Below the pieces are notes generated by a model, which saw nothing but the letters and a program-made list of their open reading frames with translations, ran no database searches and was not told the DNA's origin. This document shows positions 8,595-22,202 of a stretch of 64,000 bases of DNA, piece after piece; the stretch's first letter is position 1, and every line of letters begins with the position of its first letter. Source of the DNA: Metabacillus sediminilitoris (GTDB lineage Bacteria; Bacillota; Bacilli; Bacillales; Bacillaceae); NCBI RefSeq assembly GCF_009720625.1, contig NZ_CP046266.1, positions 224,001 through 288,000 of the forward strand. The letters are read 5' to 3'. The position numbers were made by a program, and so were the translations under genes.

Positions 8595-8680
8595 GCGGGT
8601 GTGGCGGAATTGGCAGACGCGCTAGACTTAGGATCTAGTGTCCTTGTGACGTGGGGGTTCAAGTCCCTTCACCCGCACCA
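8595..8680 (+). tRNA. tRNA-Leu (TAG)
   Basis: Long variable arm, anticodon TAG in loop CTTAGGA, CCA encoded. Equivalent to the first Leu gene of the B. subtilis trnS cluster. Confidence 0.95.
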
Positions 8681-8692
8681 AAGGTTTTTTCG

Positions 8693-8777
<85 letters not shown>

Positions 8778-8795
8778 AAAGAAATAAAAAAGATG

Positions 8796-8824
8796 TTGAC
8801 TTTGATGTTAAGAAGTGTTATGAT
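8796..8824 (+). promoter_or_regulatory. SigA promoter for tRNA-Arg and the rRNA operon
   Basis: TTGACT (8796-8801), 17-nt spacer, TATGAT (8819-8824). It lies between tRNA-Leu(GAG) and tRNA-Arg, so Arg-Pro-Gly-16S-23S-5S probably start here. Confidence 0.85.
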
Positions 8825-8872
8825 ATAAAAGTCGCTTCTCAATAACGGCGAACTTAGGATGCAAGTTAAAAT

Positions 8873-8949
8873 GCGCCCGTAGCTCAATTGGATAGAGCGT
8901 TTGACTACGGATCAAAAGGTTAGGGGTTCGACTCCTCTCGGGCGCGCCA
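8873..8949 (+). tRNA. tRNA-Arg (ACG)
   Basis: Anticodon ACG in loop CTACGGA (A34 is expected to be edited to inosine); CCA encoded. Confidence 0.96.
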
Positions 8950-8955
8950 TAATGA

Positions 8956-9032
8956 CGGGAAGTAGCTCAGCTTGGTAGAGCACTTGGTTTGGGACCAAGG
9001 GGTCGCAGGTTCGAATCCTGTCTTCCCGACCA
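8956..9032 (+). tRNA. tRNA-Pro (TGG)
   Basis: Anticodon TGG in loop TTTGGGA; T-arm GGTTCGAATCC; CCA encoded. Confidence 0.96.
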
Positions 9033-9045
9033 GACTTGTCGTAAT

Positions 9046-9119
9046 GCGGGTGTAGTTTAGTGGTAAAACCTCAGCCTTCCAAGCTGATGATGAGGGTTCG
9101 ATTCCCTTCACCCGCTCCA
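9046..9119 (+). tRNA. tRNA-Gly (TCC)
   Basis: Anticodon TCC in loop CTTCCAA; T-arm GGTTCGATTCC; CCA encoded. Last tRNA before 16S rRNA. Confidence 0.96.
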
Positions 9120-9124
9120 AAAAA

Positions 9125-9158
9125 TGATCTTTGAAAACTAAACAAAACCAAGCGTGCC
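9125..9158 (+). other. 16S processing stem, 5' strand
   Basis: This leader is largely complementary to 10785-10819 after the 16S gene (shared core AAAACTAAACAAAACCAAG). Together they loop out the 16S precursor for RNase III cleavage. Confidence 0.75.
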
Positions 9159-9220
9159 AACGTTAATTTCGATTAACAAAACGTACTATATAGTACAAAA
9201 ATTATGAGCTACATCAACTC

Positions 9221-10777
<1,557 letters not shown>

Positions 10778-10784
10778 AAAATGA

Positions 10785-10819
10785 GGCACACTTGGTTTTT
10801 GTTTAGTTTTGAGAGATCA
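10785..10819 (+). other. 16S processing stem, 3' strand
   Basis: Pairs with 9125-9158. The 16S-23S spacer contains no tRNA gene. Confidence 0.75.
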
Positions 10820-10840
10820 TTCTGATCTTTCTTTAATATG

Positions 10841-10882
10841 TTCTTTGAAAACTAGATAACGATAACAATTCAAGTAATTCAC
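10841..10882 (+). other. 23S processing stem, 5' strand
   Basis: Contains AAAACTAGATAACGAT, complementary to 13898-13936 behind the 23S gene; expected cleavage site of 23S precursor. Confidence 0.7.
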
Positions 10883-10948
10883 TGAGTTTAAACGCTTAGT
10901 TTAGTGATTCTCTTAATAATTGATTAAAACGACATCAATGATGTCAAA

Positions 10949-13881
<2,933 letters not shown>

Positions 13882-13897
13882 TAATGCGTTAAACAAA

Positions 13898-13936
13898 GTG
13901 AATTGAATTGTGAATCGTTATCTAGTTTTGAGGGAA
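13898..13936 (+). other. 23S processing stem, 3' strand
   Basis: Contains ATCGTTATCTAGTTTT, complementary to the 5' strand at 10841-10882. Confidence 0.7.
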
Positions 13937-13957
13937 CATCCTTCAACTTAATAATTA

Positions 13958-14073
<116 letters not shown>

Positions 14074-14120
14074 AGTTATTATAATTAAATGCAAATAAAA
14101 TATTTATTTACTTTTATTGT

Positions 14121-14197
<77 letters not shown>

Positions 14198-14201
14198 AAA
14201 T

Positions 14202-14278
14202 GGTCCGGTAGTTCAGTTGGTTAGAATGCCTGCCTGTCACGCAGGAGGTCGCGGGTTCGAGTCCCGTCCGGACCGCCA
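14202..14278 (+). tRNA. tRNA-Asp (GTC), second copy
   Basis: Anticodon GTC, CCA encoded; identical to the copy at 8212. Order fMet-Asp after 5S matches B. subtilis trnE. Confidence 0.96.
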
Positions 14279-14294
14279 TTATATGATTAATATA

Positions 14295-14320
14295 CGAAAC
14301 AAACATGTTTCGTTTTTTTT
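14295..14320 (+). terminator. Terminator of the rRNA-tRNA operon
   Basis: CGAAACA and TGTTTCG pair around AACA, followed by eight T. It lies 16 nt after tRNA-Asp. Confidence 0.88.
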
Positions 14321-14425
14321 ATGTCTTTTTTTAGTATACATCTTACATTTTGATAAGAGTAAAGTTAGAACAAGTAAAACTTGGATAAACTATGACTATA
14401 AGCTAAACTATAAGTAGAGATAACT

Positions 14426-14454
14426 CCTTAGGAAAAAGATTCCTAAGGTTTTTT
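14426..14454 (+). terminator. Terminator hairpin in the thiL leader
   Basis: CCTTAGGAA and TTCCTAAGG pair around a short A-rich loop, followed by six T. It ends only 36 nt before the thiL start, leaving no room for a normal promoter between. It may be an attenuator or a second rRNA terminator. No riboswitch-like aptamer is recognised. Confidence 0.75.
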
Positions 14455-14490
14455 CATAAACTTATTCATAAAGGAAACGATGGGAAGGCA

Positions 14491-15474
14491 ATGGACGAAT
14501 TTGATTTTATTAATAAATTGAAGTCAAGCTGTCACTTTCATCAAGATGTGAAAGTAGGTATCGGTGATGACGCAGCTGTGTATAAAACTTCAGAACATAC
14601 ACATCAGGTAGTTTGTGTGGATACGATGGTAGAAGGGGTTCACTTTCTTAAGCATGTTTCTACACCCGAGGAAATTGGATATAAGGCACTAGCTGTAAAT
14701 ATAAGTGATATCGCCGCAATGGGGGCAATTCCACTTTACTATTTAGTTTCTATTGCTATCCCATCTAGTTGGAAAGAGCAAGAGCTTTTAAACCTCTATC
14801 AGGGGATGAAAGAGTTAGCAAATGAGTATGAGATGGACCTATTAGGCGGTGATACTGTCTCTACAGCTGATAAACTTGTTGTAACAGTTACAGTAATCGG
14901 TGAAGTTAATGCCAATGTCCAAACGCTTAGAAGTAATGCAAGAGATGGTGATATTGTTTTTGTTACAGGGAATGTTGGTGACTCATCAGCAGGACTAGCG
15001 CTTTTATTGGAGCATGTAACCTTGAATAATAAGTCCCATAAAGAGTATCTTATTCAACGTCACAAGCGACCAACCCCACGAGTAAAAGAGGGACAATTCA
15101 TTGCAAAGCTAGAAAGAGCATCACTAAATGATATTAGTGATGGATTAGCTAGTGAATTAAATGAAATTTCAGAGGCAAGTCAATTAGGAATTACGATTAA
15201 CGAGGCTGACCTTCCTATTAGTGAAGCATTACTAGAATTAGGAACATCTCATGAACTAAACAAGTGGGTTTTATTTGGCGGTGAGGATTTCGAGTTGGTT
15301 GGAACTACTTCTCAAGAATCATGGGAAAAATTAAGAAATGAATGTGAAGATCAATCGATCTCAGTCACAAAAATTGGCACAGTAACTAGTGATCATTCTT
15401 CTGTACGAATGGTAACAAAAGATCATAATACGATTACTCTTGAGAAATCAGGGTATAATCACTTCAAAAGGTAA
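14491..15474 (+). CDS. thiL: Thiamine-monophosphate kinase
   Basis: 327 residues, normal length. ThiL makes thiamine diphosphate from thiamine monophosphate and ATP. Typical motifs are GIGDDAAVY (~22), DTMVEGVHF, NISDIAAMGA, LLGGDTV and FGGEDFELVG near the end. It heads the operon thiL-tsaE-tsaB-rimI-tsaD, the same order as in Bacillus subtilis. A terminator-like hairpin precedes it. Confidence 0.96.
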   Translation: MDEFDFINKLKSSCHFHQDVKVGIGDDAAVYKTSEHTHQVVCVDTMVEGVHFLKHVSTPEEIGYKALAVNISDIAAMGAIPLYYLVSIAIPSSWKEQELLNLYQGMKELANEYEMDLLGGDTVSTADKLVVTVTVIGEVNANVQTLRSNARDGDIVFVTGNVGDSSAGLALLLEHVTLNNKSHKEYLIQRHKRPTPRVKEGQFIAKLERASLNDISDGLASELNEISEASQLGITINEADLPISEALLELGTSHELNKWVLFGGEDFELVGTTSQESWEKLRNECEDQSISVTKIGTVTSDHSSVRMVTKDHNTITLEKSGYNHFKR

Positions 15475-15489
15475 GTTAGGTGAAATGTA

Positions 15490-15963
15490 GTGGCAGAGTA
15501 CGAATTCTTAACAAATGAGTCAAGTGAGACGGTTAGAATAGCTAAAAGATTATCAGAGTTATTAGGTAAAAGTGATGTTGTTACACTTGAGGGTGATTTA
15601 GGTGCAGGAAAAACAACTTTTACTAAAGGGTTAGCATTAGGTCTAGGCATTAAAAGGAATGTCAACAGTCCTACCTTTACGATCATTAAGGAATATAAGG
15701 ATGGAAGATTGCCTTTATATCATATGGATGTCTACCGTGTAGAGGATGCTGATGAGGATTTAGGCTTTGATGAATACTTTCACGGAGATGGGGTCACTGT
15801 GGTAGAATGGGCACATCTCATTGAGGATCAACTACCAAAAGAGCGATTAGATATTCGAATCCTATATGTAAATGAATCACAAAGAAAAATTATGATGACT
15901 CCATATGGTACTCATTATCTTGAAATATGTAAGGAGTTAAGCAATGAAAGCACTAGCAATTGA
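15490..15963 (+). CDS. tsaE: TsaE, ATPase for tRNA t6A synthesis
   Basis: 157 residues with GTG start. P-loop GDLGAGKTTFTKG at 35-47; C-terminal VVEWAHLIEDQLP is typical of this family. TsaE works with TsaB and TsaD in the cytoplasm to transfer threonylcarbamoyl to A37 of ANN-decoding tRNAs. It overlaps tsaB by 20 nt. Confidence 0.95.
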   Translation: MAEYEFLTNESSETVRIAKRLSELLGKSDVVTLEGDLGAGKTTFTKGLALGLGIKRNVNSPTFTIIKEYKDGRLPLYHMDVYRVEDADEDLGFDEYFHGDGVTVVEWAHLIEDQLPKERLDIRILYVNESQRKIMMTPYGTHYLEICKELSNESTSN

Positions 15964-16633
15964 TACCACAAATAATGTGTTAGGGATCGCACTGGTCGAG
16001 GAAGAAAGAGTAATTGGGGAATATATTACAAATTTAAAAAAGAACCATTCTGTTCGGGCAATGCCTGCTATTGAGCAATTATTAAATGATTGTGATGTTA
16101 GTCCAAAACAGTTAGAAAAAATAATTGTTGCTACTGGGCCTGGTTCATATACAGGTGTTCGGATCGGTGTATCAATTGCTAAAACAATGGCATGGTCTCT
16201 TCAAATACCGATTGTTGGTATTTCGAGCCTAGAAGTTCTAGCAGCAAATGGCAGATTTTTTTCGGGGTATATCTCTCCATTATTTGATGCGCGAAGAGGT
16301 CAGGTGTATACAGGATTATATCAGTATACGAATGAAGGTTTAGTAACAATAGAAGCAGATCAAAATATTTTATTAGTTGATTGGCTTTCAATGCTTAAAG
16401 AGAAAAATGAAAGAATATTATTGTTAGGAAACGATGTAGTCATACATAAAGAATCTATTGTACATATTTTAGGTACTATGGGTGAAATTGCACAGGTCGT
16501 ACATAATAATCCGAGACCTAGCGAATTAGGGATAATTGGTTTAAATCGGGAAGCACAAGATGTTCATTCTCTTGTTCCAAATTATATCCGACTAGCTGAA
16601 GCAGAAGCAAAATGGCTAGAACAGCAAAAGTAA
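15944..16633 (+). CDS. tsaB: TsaB, scaffold subunit of the t6A enzyme
   Basis: 229 residues, ASKHA fold like TsaD but without its metal site. Motifs: AIDTTNNVLG at the start, GPGSYTGVRIG at 65-75, FDARRGQVYTG. TsaB pairs with TsaD and recruits TsaE. It starts inside tsaE; an AAGGAG ribosome site precedes the ATG. Confidence 0.95.
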   Translation: MKALAIDTTNNVLGIALVEEERVIGEYITNLKKNHSVRAMPAIEQLLNDCDVSPKQLEKIIVATGPGSYTGVRIGVSIAKTMAWSLQIPIVGISSLEVLAANGRFFSGYISPLFDARRGQVYTGLYQYTNEGLVTIEADQNILLVDWLSMLKEKNERILLLGNDVVIHKESIVHILGTMGEIAQVVHNNPRPSELGIIGLNREAQDVHSLVPNYIRLAEAEAKWLEQQK

Positions 16634-16634
16634 G

Positions 16635-17099
16635 ATGGTGGGGAACTTGGATAATAGGTTTAAGATAAGAAAAATGCAAAGAGAAGATATTGATGAGGTT
16701 TATGAAATAGAATTACTGTCATTTTCTACACCATGGTCTAAGGAATCTCTATATTATGAACTTGAGCAAAATTTATTTGCAAAATATTTAGTGGTTGAAT
16801 GTGAAGAAAAAGTAATCGCCTACTGTGGTCTATGGGTAATTATGGATGATGCGCAAATAACTAATATAGCCGTTCACCCTGATTTTCGAGGAATGAAAAT
16901 TGGTGAAGGTTTACTAACATTTTCACTTCAGTTAAGTAAAGAAATGGGTGCAAAACGATTGTCATTAGAAGTGAGAGTTTCCAATCATATTGCTCAATCT
17001 CTCTATACTAAGCTCGGTTTTGAGGCTGGAGGAATTAGAAAGAGATATTATACGGATAATCAAGAAGATGCTTTAGTAATGTGGGTGAATTTAGGATGA
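16635..17099 (+). CDS. rimI: RimI-family N-acetyltransferase
   Basis: Up to 154 residues, GNAT fold: acetyl-CoA motif [18 protein letters not shown] and [19 protein letters not shown]. RimI acetylates the N-terminus of ribosomal protein S18 and possibly other proteins. Start is uncertain: ATG at 16635 follows the tsaB stop by 1 nt, but a TTG at 16647 has GGTGGGG in better position and gives a protein similar in length to Bacillus subtilis RimI. It overlaps tsaD by 4 nt. Confidence 0.93.
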   Translation: MVGNLDNRFKIRKMQREDIDEVYEIELLSFSTPWSKESLYYELEQNLFAKYLVVECEEKVIAYCGLWVIMDDAQITNIAVHPDFRGMKIGEGLLTFSLQLSKEMGAKRLSLEVRVSNHIAQSLYTKLGFEAGGIRKRYYTDNQEDALVMWVNLG

Positions 17100-18118
17100 A
17101 ACAGACAAATCAATATATTTTAGGTATTGAAACAAGCTGTGATGAAACAGCAGCAGCCATTATTAAAAATGGTCATGAAATTGTAGCGAATGTAGTGGCT
17201 TCACAAATTGAAAGTCATAAGCGATTTGGCGGTGTGGTACCAGAGATTGCTTCAAGGCATCATGTAGAACAATTGACCATTGTTTTTGAAGAAGCAATGA
17301 AACAAGCTAACCTTGGTTTTGGTGATCTTACAGCGATTGCAGTTACAGAAGGACCTGGTTTAGTGGGGGCTCTTTTAACAGGTATAAACGCGGCTAAGGC
17401 ATTGGCGTTTTCACAAGATCTCCCACTTATAGGTGTCCATCACATAGCAGGTCATATTTATGCAAATCGACTCTTAACTGAGATGGAATTTCCATTACTT
17501 GCTCTTGTCGTTTCTGGTGGCCATACTGAACTTGTTTATATGAAAGAACATGCTCATTTTGAAGTTATAGGTGAAACTTTGGATGATGCTGCTGGTGAAG
17601 CATATGACAAGGTTGCAAGAACGTTAGGTCTTCCATATCCAGGTGGTCCACATATTGATCGATTAGCACATGAAGGTGAGGCAACAATTGATTTACCAAG
17701 AGCCTGGTTAGGGGAAGGTTCATTTGATTTTAGCTTCAGCGGACTAAAATCTGCCGTTATCAATACGCTTCATAATGCTAAGCAAAAAGGAATTGAGTTA
17801 GAGGCAAAAGATGTTGCTGCGAGCTTTCAAGCAAGTGTTATTGATGTTTTAGTAACAAAAACAGCACAAGCTGTGGATAAATATCAAGTTAAGCAACTTT
17901 TATTAGCAGGTGGTGTTGCTGCAAATAAAGGTTTGCGTGCAGCACTAGAAAAGGAATTTTCCTCTAGAGAAGGATTGAAATTGGTCATTCCACCTCTATC
18001 TCTATGTACGGATAATGCAGCAATGATTGCAGCTGTAGGCAGTATTCTATATGAAAAAGGGGTTAGGAGCGATTTAGCTCTAAATGCTAATCCTGGGTTA
18101 GAATTACCCTCTTTTTAG
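17096..18118 (+). CDS. tsaD: TsaD, catalytic subunit for tRNA t6A modification
   Basis: 340 residues from the ATG at 17096, which overlaps the rimI stop as ATGA; a GTG at 17081 is in frame but less likely. Motifs: [12 protein letters not shown] (~11), the metal-binding HHIAGH (His116, His120), SGGHTELVY, and [10 protein letters not shown] near the end. TsaD transfers threonylcarbamoyl from its AMP ester to tRNA A37. Last gene of the operon; a terminator follows at once. Formerly called gcp. Confidence 0.97.
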   Translation: MKQTNQYILGIETSCDETAAAIIKNGHEIVANVVASQIESHKRFGGVVPEIASRHHVEQLTIVFEEAMKQANLGFGDLTAIAVTEGPGLVGALLTGINAAKALAFSQDLPLIGVHHIAGHIYANRLLTEMEFPLLALVVSGGHTELVYMKEHAHFEVIGETLDDAAGEAYDKVARTLGLPYPGGPHIDRLAHEGEATIDLPRAWLGEGSFDFSFSGLKSAVINTLHNAKQKGIELEAKDVAASFQASVIDVLVTKTAQAVDKYQVKQLLLAGGVAANKGLRAALEKEFSSREGLKLVIPPLSLCTDNAAMIAAVGSILYEKGVRSDLALNANPGLELPSF

Positions 18119-18144
18119 ACTTTCGATTATTCGGAAGTCTTTTT
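18117..18144 (+). terminator. Terminator of the thiL-tsaD operon
   Basis: AGACTTTCGA and TCGGAAGTCT pair around TTAT, followed by a T run; begins at the tsaD stop. Confidence 0.85.
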
Positions 18145-18239
18145 ATTTTACGACACTAGACCAAAAGGCACTCATGGGAAATTTCTATACCTTATGTCTA
18201 TGAGGTTAAGGAATCGCTCTCATTTAGTTATAAACATAG

Positions 18240-18410
18240 TTATCCACAAAATATGCACGATTTTTGTAGAATTGTGTAAAACAACGAAAATTCCTGTCAT
18301 ATCAATACTACTAGGGGGTGTGAATAACTAGGACAATTTTTAATAAAATTGTGGATAATGTGTATAAGTCTGTTGATATGTTGAAAATAAAGGTACTGTG
18401 ATGTGGATAA
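18240..18410. promoter_or_regulatory. DnaA-box cluster in the tsaD-ydiF gap
   Basis: Perfect 9-mers TTATCCACA at 18240-18248 (+ strand) and, as TGTGGATAA, at 18350-18358 and 18402-18410; a one-mismatch box TGTGAATAA at 18319-18327. Two more perfect boxes lie in ydiF (18768-18776, 19161-19169). From memory, the same gap (gcp-ydiF) is a DnaA-binding cluster in Bacillus subtilis that limits replication initiation. The 372-nt gap holds no gene. Confidence 0.75.
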
Positions 18411-18467
18411 AAAATGATAAAAATATAAAGAAATACACAATGTGACAAAAAAATTAAACATAAAAAA

Positions 18468-18491
18468 ACAGCGAGAAATTCGCTGTTTTTT
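18468..18491 (-). terminator. Terminator of ydiF
   Basis: AACAGCG and CGCTGTT pair around AGAAATT, with A and T runs on either side; directly after the ydiF stop when read on the minus strand. Confidence 0.85.
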
Positions 18492-20425
18492 TAGTGCAAT
18501 TGCTCCCATTCATTCATCAAATTCTCTAATTTGGCCTGAAGTAGATCGTTTTCAGTATTAATTTTTTGTACTTCTTCATGATTTTGGTAGATATCAGGAT
18601 CACAGAGAAGAGCATCATTTTTTTCTACCTGCTCCTCAATTGTTGCAATTTCATCTTCAATTTCTTCAATTCTTCGCTGCTTTTGTCTTTCTTGCTTCTT
18701 TAATTCCTTTTCTTGTTGATAAGACAGTTTCGCTTCTTGTTGAGGTGAGGCCGCCTTTTGCGAAGATTTATCCACAGGTTTTTGCTCTAAACGCAGAAGC
18801 TCTAATTGCTCCTCTTTTTTTGTCATGTAATAATCATAGTCCCCAAGGTATTCCTTGAGATTATCACTTGAGAGTTCAAATATTTTTGTAGTAATCCTGT
18901 TAATAAAGTACCTGTCATGTGATACAAATAAGATCGTTCCCGGATAATCAATAAGAGCATTTTCCAAAATTTCTTTACTATCTAAATCAAGATGGTTTGT
19001 CGGTTCATCAAGGATAAGAAAGTTAGCATTTTGAAGCATCAGCTTTGCTAGGGCAAGTCTAGCCTTTTCGCCACCACTTAGTGTTGAAACTGGCTTTAAA
19101 ACATCATCTCCAGAGAAGAGGAAATTTCCTAGTACCGTTCTGATTTCCTTTTCGGTCTTCTGTGGATAATCGTCCCAAAGCTCATCTAACAATCGTTTAT
19201 TTGATGTAAGGTCTGCTTGTTGTTGATCATAATAGCCAATTTGAACATGAGAGCCAAGGGCAAAAGTTCCAGACAAAGCATCTAGTTTTTGAACAATCGA
19301 TTTAAGTAATGTAGATTTACCAATCCCATTAGGACCAATTAGAGCAATGCTATCACCGCGGGAAATCGAGAAGGAAATATTTGAAATAATAGGATGCTGC
19401 GAATCATATGAGACAGATATGTTCGTGGCCTTTAGTACATCATTGCCACTTTGTCTCTCAATATCAAATTGAAAGTTGGCTGATTTTTCATCGCCCAACG
19501 GCTTATTCAGTATGTCCATCTTTTCTAATTTTTTTCTTCTGCTTTGTGCTAACTTTGTTGTTGAAGCACGTGCTAAATTTCGCTGAATAAAATCCTTTAG
19601 TTTAGCTACTTCTTCCTGTTGTTTTTCATAGGTTTTGAGCTCTTTTTCATAGTTTTCTGCTTTGTATTTTAAGTAACTGCTATAATTGCCAATATATTTT
19701 GTGCTCGTTTGACGACTAATTTCGTATACTTGTGTTACAATTTTGTCTAAAAAGTATCTGTCATGCGAAACAATTAAAATAGCTCCTGAGTAATTTTGCA
19801 AGTATTGTTCAAGCCATGTTAATGTTTCAATATCTAAATGATTCGTCGGTTCATCTAAAATTAGCAGGTCTGGGTTTGTTAACAGTAATTTACCTAAGGC
19901 AAGTCTGGTTCTCTGGCCGCCGCTTAATGAGGCTATTTTCGTATCGGAATCAAATGTACTGAATCCAAGACCATGAAGTACTGATCGGATATCTGCTTCA
20001 TATTGGTAGCCGCCGCTTTCCTTGAATTTTACTTGCAAGCTATCATATTCCTTTAATAGCTGTTCGAATTTCTTTGATTCTAATGCGGGATCAATAATAG
20101 CCATCTGTTGTTCTAGGTTTCTCATCTCTTTTTCCATGGACTGAAGCTCTTTAAAAACTAAATTCATTTCATCCCAGATTGATAATTGAGATTCTAGCCC
20201 AGTATCTTGAGCTAAATATCCAACAGAAACATCTTTCGGCTTGATTATTTCACCTGAATCATGTGACATGTACCCAGCAATAATTTTTAAAAGAGTAGAT
20301 TTTCCAGCTCCATTACGGCCAACAATGGCAATCTTATCTCTTGTTTGTACTTCAAGCTTAATATTCGTTAGAATAGGATCAGGACCAAAATATTTGCTAA
20401 GTTGATTTATTTGTAACAATATCAT
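18491..20425 (-). CDS. ydiF: ABC-F ATPase (YdiF type)
   Basis: 644 residues from the ATG at 20425, chosen for its AGAGGTG site 6 nt upstream; an upstream in-frame TTG lacks one. Two ABC domains without membrane segments: Walker A GRNGAGKST and GPNGIGKST, signatures LSGGQRTRLALG and LSGGEKARLALA, Walker B LLILDEPTNHLD and FLILDEPTNHLD. A linker (~240-325) and a charged coiled-coil C-terminus (~560-644) follow the ABC-F plan. Such proteins act on the ribosome; this group is not a known resistance factor. Two DnaA boxes lie inside the gene. Confidence 0.94.
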   Translation of the reverse strand: MILLQINQLSKYFGPDPILTNIKLEVQTRDKIAIVGRNGAGKSTLLKIIAGYMSHDSGEIIKPKDVSVGYLAQDTGLESQLSIWDEMNLVFKELQSMEKEMRNLEQQMAIIDPALESKKFEQLLKEYDSLQVKFKESGGYQYEADIRSVLHGLGFSTFDSDTKIASLSGGQRTRLALGKLLLTNPDLLILDEPTNHLDIETLTWLEQYLQNYSGAILIVSHDRYFLDKIVTQVYEISRQTSTKYIGNYSSYLKYKAENYEKELKTYEKQQEEVAKLKDFIQRNLARASTTKLAQSRRKKLEKMDILNKPLGDEKSANFQFDIERQSGNDVLKATNISVSYDSQHPIISNISFSISRGDSIALIGPNGIGKSTLLKSIVQKLDALSGTFALGSHVQIGYYDQQQADLTSNKRLLDELWDDYPQKTEKEIRTVLGNFLFSGDDVLKPVSTLSGGEKARLALAKLMLQNANFLILDEPTNHLDLDSKEILENALIDYPGTILFVSHDRYFINRITTKIFELSSDNLKEYLGDYDYYMTKKEEQLELLRLEQKPVDKSSQKAASPQQEAKLSYQQEKELKKQERQKQRRIEEIEDEIATIEEQVEKNDALLCDPDIYQNHEEVQKINTENDLLQAKLENLMNEWEQLH

Positions 20426-20620
20426 TGTATTCACCTCTATCAATGCCTTTAGTTTAGCTTAATAGGAACCAATGGGCAACAATGATACATATGATTTCTC
20501 TTAAAAAACAACGATAAAATAGAGATATGAGAGAGATTTATAAATTTAATCAATTGTCACAATAACAAACAGACAGATAGTAAAAAATAGTGTATAGTCT
20601 ACGTATAAGGGGATTTGTAT

Positions 20621-21109
20621 ATGTCAGAATTTACCCATTTCAATGATCAAGGCAGAGCCAAAATGGTTGATATCTCTGCGAAAGAAACAACAAAGAGAAC
20701 TGCACGTGCAAAAACGAGCATCCAACTAACTGAAGAGGTATATAAAAAAATCACTAATCATGAAATTGGTAAAGGTGATGTTCTTTCAGTTGCTCAAGTA
20801 GCAGGTATTATGGCAGCAAAACAAACAGCTAATGTCATTCCAATGTGTCATCCAATTCCCATTAAAGGTGTAGATATTGAGTTTGAATGGAAAATAGAAG
20901 AAAGTAATTATGAATTAATGATCACTTCAACTGTTAAAACAACAGGGAGTACAGGTGTTGAAATGGAAGCGTTAACTTCTGCAAGTGTTTCAGCTCTGAC
21001 AGTTTATGATATGTGTAAAGCTGTAGATAAAGGAATGGTCATAGGTCCTACCTATTTAGTAGAAAAAACCGGAGGAAAAAGTGGTGACTTCCATCGGGTA
21101 GATAAATGA
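20621..21109 (+). CDS. moaC: Cyclic pyranopterin monophosphate synthase MoaC
   Basis: 162 residues from the ATG at 20621 (AAGGGG upstream; an in-frame TTG at 20615 is unlikely). MoaC makes cyclic pyranopterin phosphate, an early step of molybdenum cofactor synthesis. Motifs: [25 protein letters not shown] with His77, and TGVEMEALT. Standing alone without other moa genes, as in the equivalent B. subtilis locus. Hairpin repeats follow. Confidence 0.96.
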   Translation: MSEFTHFNDQGRAKMVDISAKETTKRTARAKTSIQLTEEVYKKITNHEIGKGDVLSVAQVAGIMAAKQTANVIPMCHPIPIKGVDIEFEWKIEESNYELMITSTVKTTGSTGVEMEALTSASVSALTVYDMCKAVDKGMVIGPTYLVEKTGGKSGDFHRVDK

Positions 21110-21119
21110 TGTATCATAA

Positions 21120-21515
21120 AGAATTCTAAATGTATGAAGTGTTCTTATGCCTGCTGTCGAATCTGGACAAGGCGTTTACGCATTTTCTAAAGGATTTAAG
21201 GTAATAAACTAGACTGAGTTTTTATGTCTAGCTCAAGCACCCAGCATCTTAGGGTCTTAAGTCACCCATAAATTGAAGGTAAAGAACACCTTCTAGTCAT
21301 GTACGTGTCTTATGCCTTTTGGGCTAAACAAGGCACTTCGCATTTCTTAAAGGATAATTAGTTTAAGGTTTTAGACTTAGTTTTCATGTCTAGCTCCAGC
21401 GCCTAGCCACTCGGGGTCATAAGCCACGCATGAATTGAAGGTAAAAAGCATCTTCTATTCATGCGCGTCTTATGTCTGTCGTGGCTGAACAAGGCGCTTA
21501 CGCATTTCTAGAGTG
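21120..21515. repeat. Three tandem copies of a Bacillus long-hairpin repeat
   Basis: Copies at about 21120-21190 (right half only), 21225-21350 and 21387-21510, sharing GTCTAGCTC..GC at the left and AAGGCGCTTACGCATTTCT at the right. In the third copy GCGCCTAGCCAC pairs with GTGGCT(GAAC)AAGGCGC, CATAAG with CTTATG, and CGCATGAAT with ATTCATGCG, so it can fold into one long hairpin. Similar repeats are widespread in Bacillaceae genomes, from memory. This fills the moaC-rex gap; no gene is seen. Confidence 0.8.
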
Positions 21516-21529
21516 AGGGATAAGAGTGA

Positions 21530-22177
21530 ATGAATATTGAACAATCTAAAATACCTCAGGCAACTGCTAAGCGTTTGCCTTTGTACTATCGATTTTTAAA
21601 AAATTTACACTCATCAGGAAAACAGCGGGTTTCATCTGCTGAATTAAGTGATGCTGTAAAGGTTGATTCTGCAACAATACGGAGAGATTTCTCCTATTTC
21701 GGTGCGTTAGGAAAAAAGGGATATGGTTATAATGTTAATTATTTGTTATCCTTTTTTAGAAAAACATTGGATCAAGACGAAATGACAAAGGTATGTTTAA
21801 TTGGTGTAGGGAATCTAGGAACTGCCTTTTTGCATTATAATTTCACAAAGAATAATAACACTGTTATTTCACTTGCATTTGATGTAGACACCGAAAAAGT
21901 TGGAGAAGAAATAGGTGGGGTACCAGTCTTTCACTTAGATCAACTTGAAGAGATACTACCTGAAGATGTGACTGTTGCGATATTAACGGTACCGGCTCCA
22001 GCTGCTCAGGCGATTACAGATCGGCTGATAACAAAGGGGATTAAGGGGATCTTAAACTTTACACCTGCAAGGTTAAATGTTCCAGATGATATACGGATCC
22101 ATCATATTGATTTAGCAGTGGAACTTCAGTCACTTGTTTATTTTTTAAAGCATTATCCAAATGAAGATAAATCTTAA
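21530..22177 (+). CDS. rex: Redox-sensing repressor Rex
   Basis: 215 residues. N-terminal winged helix (~1-80; [25 protein letters not shown]), then a Rossmann domain with GVGNLG at 92-97 that binds NADH/NAD+. Rex represses fermentation and respiration genes and lets go when NADH rises. An AGGGAT-type site precedes the ATG. It is followed closely by tatA, as in Bacillus subtilis. Confidence 0.97.
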   Translation: MNIEQSKIPQATAKRLPLYYRFLKNLHSSGKQRVSSAELSDAVKVDSATIRRDFSYFGALGKKGYGYNVNYLLSFFRKTLDQDEMTKVCLIGVGNLGTAFLHYNFTKNNNTVISLAFDVDTEKVGEEIGGVPVFHLDQLEEILPEDVTVAILTVPAPAAQAITDRLITKGIKGILNFTPARLNVPDDIRIHHIDLAVELQSLVYFLKHYPNEDKS

Positions 22178-22202
22178 AATTATTTAAGGGAGGTGGATCT
22201 CC

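Noticed and set aside
8920-9120. Minus-strand frame of 66 codons resembling common annotated small proteins
   Set aside because: It is the reverse of three tRNA genes, a well-known annotation artefact.
14217-14417. 66-codon frame
   Set aside because: Its first part is the tRNA-Asp gene read as protein, then it runs through a terminator.
20540-20600. Rex operator before moaC
   Set aside because: TTGTCACAATAACAA only partly resembles TTGTGAAATATTTCACAA and lacks a full dyad.
21120-21515. CRISPR array
   Set aside because: Only three long diverged palindromic units without short regular repeats and spacers, and no cas genes.
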